From contig JANQGC010000209.1 in assembly GCA_028277515.1 (NCBI GenBank), positions 1 to 8,196 on the forward strand: a stretch of 8,196 nucleotides of DNA. The letters run 5' to 3'. Source of the DNA: Anaerolineae bacterium. GTDB taxonomy: Bacteria > Chloroflexota > Anaerolineae > Promineifilales > Promineifilaceae. Shown piece after piece: positions 1-7,000 of the stretch; the first letter of the stretch is position 1, and each line of letters starts with the position of its first letter. A model generated the notes under the pieces. The model did not search any database. It had not been told where the DNA came from and worked only from the letters and a program-made list of their open reading frames with translations. The position numbers and the translations under genes are program-made.

Positions 1-3
1 CTT

Positions 4-70
4 GTGTTACTATCCAGTGTTTTACCTCCATTTCGTCATTAGCCTGTTTGAAATGGATGGATAGTAACAC
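4..70. repeat. Long imperfect hairpin at left edge
   Basis: The 13-nt arm GTGTTACTATCCA (4-16) is perfectly complementary to 58-70. Directly inside it, TCCATTTC (27-34) pairs with GAAATGGA (50-57). The right arm is therefore 21 nt of continuous pairing, with a 10-nt bulge on the left (17-26) and a 15-nt loop (35-49). Five T residues follow at 71-75. This could be an intrinsic terminator for a plus-strand gene lying left of the window, or a palindromic repeat unit. The large bulge and AT-rich outer stem make a mobile or repeat origin as plausible as a terminator. It lies about 90 nt beyond the 3' end of the decarboxylase gene. Confidence 0.5.
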
Positions 71-92
71 TTTTTCTTAACTTAATGACATT

Positions 93-113
93 GACTGTCT
101 ACTGTTTACTGTC
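93..113. repeat. Short 7-nt tandem repeat
   Basis: Three successive heptamers, GACTGTC, TACTGTT and TACTGTC, share the core ACTGT with an exact 7-nt period. The array sits in the non-coding stretch between the left-edge hairpin and the end of the decarboxylase gene. It is too short to assign a role and may simply be slippage-derived. Confidence 0.35.
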
Positions 114-162
114 AACTATACAGCATCAACTCGAAACTAATCCGCAAATTAGGCAACTTGCG

Positions 163-1107
163 TTACAAAACCTTCTCCCTGAAATACGCAATCGTCCTAT
201 TCAAACCATCTGCCAGCGGAACGGCCGGCTCCCAATCCAGCACTCGCCGCGCCTTATCAATATCCGGTCGGCGCTGCTTGGGATCATCTCGCGTCCGCTC
301 ATCTTTAGGCTTAACAAAGGTCACATCAGATGATGAACGGGCGACCTCCACCACTGCATGAGCGAATTCGAGAATCGTCATTTCGCTGGGATTGCCGATA
401 TTGACCGGCGTCGTCTCATCCGACAGCAGCAGCCGGTAAACCCCTTCCACTAAATCCGTGCAATATTGAAATGCGCGGGTCTGGCTGCCGTCCATATAAA
501 CCGTCAATGGCTCCCCCAGCAGCGCCTGGCGGATGAAATTGGGCACCACACGGCCGTCATTCAGGCGCATCCGCGGCCCATACGTATTAAAGATGCGCAC
601 GATGCGCGTATCCAGCCCATGAGAACGATGGTAAGCCATCGTCATCGCCTCGGCGAACCGTTTCGCCTCATCATACACTCCCCGTGGCCCGATAGGATTC
701 ACATGTCCCCAATACGTTTCCGGCTGCGGATTTACCTGGGGATCGCCATACACCTCAGAGGTGCTGGCCAGCAGGTAGCGCGCCCCCTTATTTTTCGCCA
801 GGCCCAATGTATTATGCGTGCCCAGCGAACCAACCTTCAAGGTAGGAATCGGAAATTCCAGGTAATCATTGGGACTGGCCGGCGAAGCGAAATGCAGCAC
901 CGCATCAACCGGCCCGGCCACATAAATATAGTTACTGACGTCATGCTTTATAAATTCAAACCGCTCATGGCCGAATAAATGAGCGATATTGTCCATACTG
1001 CCGGTGATTAAATTGTCCATCCCCACCACCTGGTGCCCCTCGGCAATCATGCGGTCGCTGAGATGGGACCCCAAAAAACCGGCCGCTCCTGTAATCAAAA
1101 TTCGCAT
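163..1107 (-). CDS. uxs: UDP-glucuronate decarboxylase (UDP-xylose synthase), SDR family
   Basis: This enzyme is expected to convert UDP-glucuronate to UDP-xylose with bound NAD+ in the cytosol, supplying xylose for polysaccharide or glycan synthesis. The 314-aa protein is a full-length extended short-chain dehydrogenase. Visible features are the Rossmann loop [10 protein letters not shown] (7-16), Asp31 at the end of strand 2 (NAD ribose binding), the segment STSEVYGDP (115-123) with Ser117-Glu118 in the positions used by UDP-glucuronate decarboxylases, the catalytic pair Tyr145/Lys149 in YDEAK, NTYGPRM, and a C-terminal [14 protein letters not shown] (279-292) whose Arg corresponds to the decarboxylase-specific arginine. 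These last features favour decarboxylase over 4-epimerase or 4,6-dehydratase. The start is supported by AAGAGG 5 nt upstream and by the Rossmann motif beginning at residue 3. The gene stands alone, divergent from the isomerase gene, with no partner glycosyltransferase in view. Confidence 0.9.
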   Translation of the reverse strand: MRILITGAAGFLGSHLSDRMIAEGHQVVGMDNLITGSMDNIAHLFGHERFEFIKHDVSNYIYVAGPVDAVLHFASPASPNDYLEFPIPTLKVGSLGTHNTLGLAKNKGARYLLASTSEVYGDPQVNPQPETYWGHVNPIGPRGVYDEAKRFAEAMTMAYHRSHGLDTRIVRIFNTYGPRMRLNDGRVVPNFIRQALLGEPLTVYMDGSQTRAFQYCTDLVEGVYRLLLSDETTPVNIGNPSEMTILEFAHAVVEVARSSSDVTFVKPKDERTRDDPKQRRPDIDKARRVLDWEPAVPLADGLNRTIAYFREKVL

Positions 1108-1112
1108 ATTTT

Positions 1113-1118
1113 CCTCTT
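1113..1118 (-). promoter_or_regulatory. Ribosome binding site of the decarboxylase gene
   Basis: On the minus strand this reads AAGAGG, 5 nt before the ATG at 1107. It is the clearest Shine-Dalgarno sequence in the window. The two plus-strand isoprenoid genes have none that can be recognised. Confidence 0.6.
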
Positions 1119-1142
1119 GTAATATCCTCGTCTTTACCTCTT

Positions 1143-1196
1143 CGTAACCGGGGATTCACATCCTCGCTGGAACGCGAAATGGATTTCGCGGTTACG
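1143..1196. repeat. 54-nt palindromic repeat element, copy A
   Basis: The element begins CGTAACCG and ends with its exact reverse complement CGGTTACG. Its 3' half contains a perfect 8-bp hairpin, CGCGAAAT / ATTTCGCG (1173-1180 with 1183-1190), around a GG loop. A second element of exactly the same length and architecture lies at 4004-4057. By hand-counted ungapped alignment the two match at 36 of 54 positions. Copy A lies 36 nt upstream of the decarboxylase start, so it may be transcribed as part of that gene's leader. Confidence 0.6.
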
Positions 1197-1371
1197 TTTT
1201 CAGTGCACAATTGTAACTTACCGCCCCACACAGAGCTACCGCCGCCCCCCAATCGTGGCCAATTAGTAGCCAAATTGTTTGCCCTATTTAGCATCAAAAT
1301 CTACATTTGGGTATACTCCACTATGATTGTCAATTTATTATTGAGCTTTTTCAAATGATCAGGATTCTGTA

Positions 1372-1433
1372 GTAAGTTCGCATCCTTAGATGCGCAGGTT
1401 TTCCCAAACCGGCATCTGAGGATGACTGCTTAC
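1372..1433 (+). promoter_or_regulatory. 62-nt stem-loop upstream of the isomerase gene
   Basis: GTAAG (1372-1376) pairs with CTTAC (1429-1433). After a 4x4 internal loop, CATCCTTAGATGC (1381-1393) pairs with GCATCTGAGGATG (1412-1424); 12 of the 13 are Watson-Crick and the other can form a wobble pair. The loop contains a further 5-bp hairpin, GGTTT/AAACC (1397-1401 with 1406-1410). The structure ends 29 nt before the isomerase ATG. It could be a leader RNA structure, a protein-binding dyad or a palindromic repeat. It matches no riboswitch class I recognise, and no T-run follows on either strand to suggest a terminator. Confidence 0.45.
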
Positions 1434-1462
1434 AAGATGACTGTATTTGTTGTTAAAAAAAT

Positions 1463-2548
1463 ATGAATACAAGCAATGCAAAGTCCCATCAACGCGTCGC
1501 CATTCACGATGATCTTATTCCTAATGACAATGAACAACGCAAGGCCGACCACATCCGCATAAACCTGGAGGAAGACGTCTCCTTCCGGTCCCTGACGACC
1601 GGCCTGGAAAACTTGTTTTTCATGCACCAGGCCTTGCCGGAAATTGACCTGGCAGATGTGGATACGTCGCTGACTCTATTCGGCCGAAAATTGGCCACCC
1701 CGCTGCTCATCTCCTCTATGACCGGGGGCACGGCCGAAGCGCGAGACATCAACCGCACCCTGGCTATTGCCGCTCAAGAAGCCGGCCTGGCCATGGGTCT
1801 AGGCTCCATGCGCGCCGCTATCGAAGATGAAAGCCTCTCCGATTCCTACCAGGTGCGCGACCTGGCCCCTGACATTCTGCTCTTCGCCAACCTAGGTGCT
1901 GTGCAGCTTAACTATGGCTATGGATTAGATGAGTGCCAACGTGCCGTAGACATGATCGCAGCCGACGCCCTGATTTTACATCTCAACGCCTTGCAGGAAG
2001 CGGTACAACCGGAAGGAGACGGCAATTTTGCCGGCCTCCTAAATAAGATCGAGGCCATTTGCCGTGAATTGCCCGTGCCGGTCATCGCCAAGGAAGTGGG
2101 CTGGGGCTTTGCTGAAGAGACAGCACGACAGTTGGCCGATGCCGGGGTCGCCGCTATCGACGTCGCCGGAGCCGGCGGCACATCCTGGAGCCAGGTGGAG
2201 ATGTACCGCGCGCCCACCGCGCGGTTAGCCCGCGTGGCCGGCGCTTTTATTGATTGGGGCATCCCCACGGCCGTCTCCATCCGCTACTGCAAACAGGCCG
2301 CCCCCGAACTGCCCATCTTCGCCAGCGGCGGTTTGAGCAATGGCATAGAAGTGGCCAAGTGCATCGCCTTAGGTGCATCCATTGCCGGTCTGGCCGGCAA
2401 CTTCCTGCGCGCCGCCGATCAAGACGGCGTAGAAGGCGTCATCGAACTGGCGGATACCATCACTGACGAACTGCGCGTGGCCATGTTTGTCGCCGGTGCT
2501 GAAGACCTGGAAGCCCTTTCCCAAACGCCGTTGCACAGCACGTATTAA
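1463..2548 (+). CDS. fni: Type II isopentenyl-diphosphate delta-isomerase (FMN-dependent)
   Basis: The enzyme interconverts isopentenyl and dimethylallyl diphosphate in the cytosol using reduced FMN, NADPH and Mg2+. The protein has 361 aa, near the family's usual 340-370. Visible hallmarks are RKADHI (26-31), SSMTGGT (84-90) and MGLGSMRAA (111-119) in FMN binding, [14 protein letters not shown] (173-186) with the substrate and Mg residues Gln178/Glu179, AKEVGWG (209-215), [10 protein letters not shown] (233-242) and [13 protein letters not shown] (287-299) for the FMN phosphate. All expected blocks are present in order, so the gene is intact. The N-terminus is about 20 residues longer than in many homologues, but this is the only ATG before RKADHI. 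The start lacks a Shine-Dalgarno sequence; TTAAAAAAAT precedes it. The prenyl synthase that uses its products is the next gene on the same strand, 416 nt downstream. Confidence 0.95.
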   Translation: MNTSNAKSHQRVAIHDDLIPNDNEQRKADHIRINLEEDVSFRSLTTGLENLFFMHQALPEIDLADVDTSLTLFGRKLATPLLISSMTGGTAEARDINRTLAIAAQEAGLAMGLGSMRAAIEDESLSDSYQVRDLAPDILLFANLGAVQLNYGYGLDECQRAVDMIAADALILHLNALQEAVQPEGDGNFAGLLNKIEAICRELPVPVIAKEVGWGFAEETARQLADAGVAAIDVAGAGGTSWSQVEMYRAPTARLARVAGAFIDWGIPTAVSIRYCKQAAPELPIFASGGLSNGIEVAKCIALGASIAGLAGNFLRAADQDGVEGVIELADTITDELRVAMFVAGAEDLEALSQTPLHSTY

Positions 2549-2580
2549 GACACAAAATCATTTGATCATTTTCCGTAGCG

Positions 2581-2640
2581 GCGGGACAGGCGGGCAAAAC
2601 CTTGCCGGAAACCCTAAACTATCCATCCCGCCTGTCTCGC
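2581..2640 (+). repeat. 14-nt inverted repeat after the isomerase gene
   Basis: GCGGGACAGGCGGG (2581-2594) is complementary to CCCGCCTGTCTCGC (2627-2640) at 13 of 14 positions, and the exception can form a G-U pair. The spacer is 32 nt. It begins 33 nt after the isomerase stop codon. This GC-rich stem could terminate or stabilise the isomerase transcript, but no T-run follows, so a canonical intrinsic terminator is not supported. Confidence 0.45.
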
Positions 2641-2856
2641 CCGACTAGACGCCGCTTGGCTGTGAAGGGTGAGCCGGCGCGGTGGGCAGGTCATGGTTAC
2701 CATCAACATCATGCTGCGCCAGCCCACCCCTGCCATTCGACGGCCGGACTGCATCGCTCCTTCCGGATTTACACCATTGATTACTACATCCTCCATTTAG
2801 GTTGGATTTGCAAAATTCAAAACCTCTAAGTAAAGTTCAGGTGAAGAAAATACGAG

Positions 2857-2960
2857 CCATCCGTGTTCTTCCTGATCCGAGTTTACAAAAAAGAATTATC
2901 AACACAGATACGAAAAACAAAAACCATCCGTGTTCTTCCCTATCCGTGTAAACAAAAAAT
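2857..2960 (+). repeat. Two 37-nt direct repeats just upstream of the prenyl synthase
   Basis: Copy 1 (2857-2893) and copy 2 (2924-2960) both start CCATCCGTGTTCTTCC and match at 31 of 37 positions by hand count, with a 67-nt period. Each copy also contains an internal near-repeat of ATCCGTGT. Copy 2 ends 4 nt before the ATG at 2965. Because the extended open frame beginning at 2863 would have to encode both repeats, they argue for the later start. Only two units with a 30-nt spacer are present, so this is not a CRISPR array. Confidence 0.65.
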
Positions 2961-2964
2961 CTTA

Positions 2965-3987
2965 ATGAACGAGCTAACAGCACTATCAAAAAAAATGATT
3001 CCCGCACTGGAAAAAGAAATGGGCATTGTCCTCAAAGCCAGCACACCCTCCCCCGATCCCTTGTACGGCATGCTGCATTACCATATGGGCTGGGTCGATC
3101 AAAACTTCCAATCCGTAGAAGTGCATGGTGGCAAGCGCATTCGCCCCTTAACAACTTTGCTATCCGCCCAGGCCGCCGGAGGGGATTGGCGGCAGAGCTT
3201 GCCCGCGGCCGCGGCCGTCGAAATCCTACACAACTTCTCGCTGATCCATGATGACATCGAAGACGCCAGCCCCACCCGTCGCGGGCGTCTTACCCTGTGG
3301 AAAATATGGGGAGAAGCCCAGGCGATCAACGCCGGCGATGCGATGTTCGCCATCGCTCACCTGGCGCTCAACCGCCTATCCGAACGAGACGTGCCCCCGG
3401 CGATCACCGTGCGCGCCCTGCGCCGCTTCGACGAGACCTGCCTGCGCCTGACCGAGGGGCAGTACAGTGACATGGATTTCGAGACGCGGGATGAAGTTTC
3501 TGTTGACGAATACATCAACATGATCACCGGCAAAACGGCCGTGTTACTCTCCCACTGCGCTGAACTGGGCGCGCTGGTCGCCGGGCAAGATGACCAGACC
3601 ATTGACCATTATGCCGCCTTCGGCCTCAACCTGGGCCTGGCTTTCCAGGTCATCGACGACATTTTGGGCATCTGGGGCGACGAATCACGCACCGGAAAAT
3701 CGGCCGCTACCGACATCACTACCAAGAAGAAAACCCTGCCCGTTTTGTACGGCCTGGAGCGGGATGATACCTTAAACCATCTTTACCAAACGGCCGAGGT
3801 CAACGATCAATTTGTCAGCGAAGTGGTCAGTTTGCTCGATCAACAAAAGGCCAGGCAATATGCAGAATCGGCCGCCAATACCTACTCCCATGCCGCCCTC
3901 TCCCATTTAGAAGCAGCCAATCCCACCGGTGAAGCAGGATCAGCCTTGCACCAACTGGCACATATGCTGCTTAAGCGAGATTTCTAA
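2965..3987 (+). CDS. Short-chain polyprenyl diphosphate synthase, probably geranylgeranyl diphosphate synthase
   Basis: The enzyme condenses isopentenyl diphosphate with allylic diphosphates, giving the C15-C20 precursor for carotenoids, quinone side chains or other terpenoids. From this start it has 340 aa. Visible motifs are GKRIRP (56-61), the first Asp-rich motif DDIED (96-100) followed by RRGR (105-108), GDAMFA (124-129), TGKTA (188-192), FQVIDD (227-232) and the second Asp region DDILGIWGD (231-239), then KKK before TLPVLYG. The second motif is DDxxG rather than DDxxD, a variant common in GGPP synthases of this style. Phe91, five residues before the first motif, is bulky, which fits a short product (C15-C20) rather than a long chain; the exact length is inference. 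An in-frame ATG at 2863 would add 34 residues encoded by direct repeats, so 2965 is preferred although no Shine-Dalgarno sequence precedes it. The isomerase gene lies upstream on the same strand; the NRPS gene converges on it. Confidence 0.92.
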   Translation: MNELTALSKKMIPALEKEMGIVLKASTPSPDPLYGMLHYHMGWVDQNFQSVEVHGGKRIRPLTTLLSAQAAGGDWRQSLPAAAAVEILHNFSLIHDDIEDASPTRRGRLTLWKIWGEAQAINAGDAMFAIAHLALNRLSERDVPPAITVRALRRFDETCLRLTEGQYSDMDFETRDEVSVDEYINMITGKTAVLLSHCAELGALVAGQDDQTIDHYAAFGLNLGLAFQVIDDILGIWGDESRTGKSAATDITTKKKTLPVLYGLERDDTLNHLYQTAEVNDQFVSEVVSLLDQQKARQYAESAANTYSHAALSHLEAANPTGEAGSALHQLAHMLLKRDF

Positions 3988-4003
3988 AAAATTACGGCCG
4001 TCT

Positions 4004-4057
4004 CGTAACCGAAAATTCCATTTTTCGCCGGCGCGCGATTGCGAAATCGCGGTTCCG
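4004..4057. repeat. 54-nt palindromic repeat element, copy B
   Basis: This is the second member of the family seen at 1143-1196. It has the same length, the same start (CGTAACCG) and an end (CGGTTCCG) differing from the perfect complement at one base. The internal hairpin is CGCGATT / AATCGCG (4034-4040 with 4045-4051) around GCGA. The stem sequence differs from copy A but pairing is kept. It fills most of the 73-nt gap between the convergent prenyl synthase and NRPS stop codons and ends 3 nt before the NRPS stop codon. It could serve as a two-way transcript end, but no T-run supports that. Confidence 0.6.
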
Positions 4058-4060
4058 AGT

Positions 4061-7000
4061 TTAATCCAAAACCCCATCCAAACTGTTTTGTAATTCCTGA
4101 GCCAAAACCTGCACATGCGGCTCATGCAAGAGGGTATGATGGTTGCCGCTGATCATCTTAATCTCCACGCCACCCTTGGCCAGATTCCCCCAACCAAACT
4201 CCGGATCGACAGCCCCAAAAAACGTGCGCCCGACTGTATGCCAGGGCGTGCGGTACAAGATGACCTCGCCCTCATACGGTTGGGGGTAATATTTAGCAGC
4301 CATAGCGCTATGGTGCTCCACAAGCTCTGTGAATCTCTCCGGAATGCCCGGCGCATCAGATGAAGTCAAGCGATATTGCTTCAGATCAATTTCTCCCCCA
4401 AAAAGATTAATGATCCGTCCGCGCAGCCGCCGCACCTTACTCATAAACCAACTACGCATCATGTCGTGGCCTAAATAGCGATATCCCTCGACCCAATGCG
4501 GAATACTCTTCAGGATGAACCCCCACCTTTTCGGATGGTAGATCGGATACACGGCATACTTCTTCATGTACCCCTCAATGAGAGCGAGCAAGGCGATTTC
4601 CTCGCCGGCCTGTTGCAGTTGACGGGCCATCTCATAGGCGACCACAACCCCAAACGAAAATCCACCAAGTCGATAGGGGCCTCGCGGCTGGACCTTACGA
4701 ATCTCATTGATATAACGGTTGGCCATTTCCTCAACGGTATCATTCGGGTACGCATCAATGGTCAGATCGGAAGCCCTGAGACCATAAAACGGTTGATTGT
4801 CGCCCAGGTGATCCGACAAGGCCACATAATCCATAATGATGCCCCATAAACCATGGACAAAAAATACAGGGGGCCGGTCCCCCCTCTTTTGAATCCCAAC
4901 CAGGGTTTGATCGTCATCCTTTTCCAGGGGACGTTGCAAAAACTGAACGAACTCGGCAATCGTCGGGGCTTCAAAAAGCAAATTGATGGGCAGTCTTTCC
5001 TTGAAAACCTTTTCGATTTGAGCAAAAAATGTGACGGCCAGTAAAGAATGGCCGCCCAGATCGAAAAAGTTGTCTCGGATACCTACTCTTTCCACGTTGA
5101 GAACATTGGCCCACGTTTCCACCAATGATTCCTCAATGGCAGTTCGGGGAGCGACATAGTTGTCAACGACTTCAGGGATCGTCTCTATTCCGGATAGGGC
5201 CTGGCGATCCAACTTTCCGTTGGGTGTGTAAGGAAAAGAATCTAACTGAATAATGTGCGCAGGGACAATCGGCCGGGGCAACCAGGCAAAAAGATATTCC
5301 TTTAATTGAGAAGTTTGCAGCACATGATTATTCTCGGCCAGGACAAAAGCGGCTAACTGGGGTTGGCCGGCCGAGCGGTTGACCACAACCGCCGCTTCTT
5401 GCACCTCACTTCTTCTTTTCAGCAAGCTCTCAATTTCTCCCGGCTCCACCCGGTGCCCGCGGATCTTGACCTGTTGATCAATTCTTCCCAAATATTCCAT
5501 CTGGCCATCATCACGCCAACGAACCAAATCTCCGCTACGGTAGAAGGCGCCGGATGAATCAAGACTTTCCTCTGAAGCAGATTGAGGACCGGGGCAAGGG
5601 ACAAAACGTTCGGCCGTTAAATCAGGCCGGTTAAGATAGCCCTGGGACACCCCTGCACCCCCGATATATAGTTCTCCCGGCACACCCACCGGAACAACCC
5701 TTTGCCGTGAGTCGAGAATATACTGCCGGCTGTTAGCAACCGGCCGTCCGATAGGCACGATGCCTACATGCTCATCTCGGGGTGCACGGTACACAGAAGA
5801 CCATACGGTGGTTTCCGAGGGACCATACTCATTGTATAACGTGGTATCGGGCAGCGTATGATAATGGTCATTGATCAGTTGCGGGGAGCATGCTTCCCCG
5901 GCCACAATAATCTCCACCAAACTGCTCAAATTCTCCGTCGGGGCATAATCCAGGATAAGCTGGTACAAAGATGGGAGGGCCAGGGTATGGGTCACCTTTT
6001 CCTTCTTCACCCAATCGGCAAGCGTGCCCACTTCCTTTTCACCGTCCGGCGGGGGCAAAACAATCGCCCCCCCTTCTAACAAAGGCCAAAAAATCCCCAC
6101 CATTGAACTATCGAACGAAAAAGAGGAGAGCAGCAGAAATCTCTCCGGCAAGTGGGAATAGGCCCTGCGCCTGGCCAGTGTGGAATAGAGCAAATTTTGG
6201 TGGGTGACCATCACACCTTTCGGCGTGCCCGTCGATCCGGAAGTGTAGATGATATAAGCCAATGAACGGAGTAAATCCTGCACCTGCTCAGACGGATCGG
6301 CATCCGGCACCTCTTGGCTTTCGGCCGCCTCGAACGTGATAACCTTTGAATCTGTTGCCGGCAAACGCCCCAGCAGGGATTGTTGGCTCACAATCAAGGG
6401 GGGAGCGACATCATCTAAAATAAACTTTATCCTTTCCCTGGGATAATTGGGATCGAGCGGCACATATGCGCCTCCCGCCTTGAGAATACCCAGGATACCA
6501 ACCACCATTTCTAAGGACCGTTGGCAAAACAAACCGACAGGCGTCCCTATTGCAATTGGCAAGTGCCGGGCCAGCCGGTTAGCCCTTTCATTCAATTCCG
6601 CATAACTCAACCGGCCGTCATGCGCTATCACTGCCGGGGAATGAGGCTTTCTCCGCGCGTGGTCGGCAACAAATTCGTGCAAACATCGCGCCTCATGAAA
6701 ATCTACGGCCGGGCCATTCCAATCATCCAGGATGCGCTCCAGTTCTACAGTCGTTAAAATGGGCAAATCGGCCAGGACGCTATTTTCTTCCTCCGCCATC
6801 ACCGTTAACAAGGTTTCCAGATGACCCAGTAATCGTTGAATGTCCGTTGGCCGAAACAAATGGCTGTTGTAAATCAATAACAGGCGCAACCTATCACCGG
6901 GCAAAATAAGTATTGCCAGTGGGTAATTGCTCTGTTCACGGTATTGGATTGCCGAAACCCGGAGGGTTTGCTGCTTATCCTCGTCCGAATTAGGGTAATT

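Larger units (their letters stand above)
1108..1462. other. Divergent intergenic region between decarboxylase and isomerase genes
   Basis: This 355-nt region must hold the promoters for both divergent genes. It contains a 54-nt palindromic element (1143-1196), a GC-rich patch with a run of C (1247-1252), an AT-rich stretch (about 1260-1370) and a long stem-loop (1372-1433). TATACT at 1312-1317 could be a plus-strand -10 box, but no convincing -35 box is spaced correctly, so no promoter is called. Open reading frames here are short and do not resemble a gene. Confidence 0.5.
2549..2964. other. Repeat-rich gap between isomerase and prenyl synthase genes
   Basis: I find no convincing gene in these 416 nt. 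The left part (2581-2640) holds a long inverted repeat, the middle a smaller one (GGTGGGC at 2681-2687 with GCCCACC at 2722-2728), and the right part (2857-2960) two 37-nt direct repeats. Short open frames exist on both strands, the largest 75 codons, but none has recognisable family features. A GTG-initiated 43-codon frame at 2669-2800 reads smoothly but cannot be supported. The length and structure argue that the two isoprenoid genes may have separate promoters. Confidence 0.5.

Noticed and set aside
466..978. 170-codon plus-strand frame inside the decarboxylase gene
   Set aside because: It is the antisense shadow of a well-supported enzyme gene and has no recognisable motifs.
965..1297. 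110-codon minus-strand frame overlapping the decarboxylase start
   Set aside because: It is out of frame with the clearly conserved decarboxylase, runs through the palindromic repeat and shows no protein family features.
1312..1317. TATACT as a -10 promoter box for the isomerase gene
   Set aside because: No convincing -35 box lies 16-18 nt upstream, and the site is about 150 nt from the start codon.
2602..2829. 75-codon plus-strand frame and a 60-codon minus-strand frame in the 2549-2964 gap
   Set aside because: Neither has recognisable family features, and both overlap inverted repeats; not enough to call a gene.
2857..2960. Possible CRISPR array
   Set aside because: Only two imperfect repeats with one 30-nt spacer, an internal sub-repeat in each unit, and no cas genes.
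2863..2964. N-terminal extension of the prenyl synthase starting at the ATG at 2863
   Set aside because: The extra 34 residues are encoded by two direct repeats and add nothing typical of the family; the ATG at 2965 gives a normal-length 340-aa enzyme.
2549..2964. Riboswitch controlling the prenyl synthase gene
   Set aside because: No conserved core of the cobalamin, TPP or other common classes could be found on either strand.
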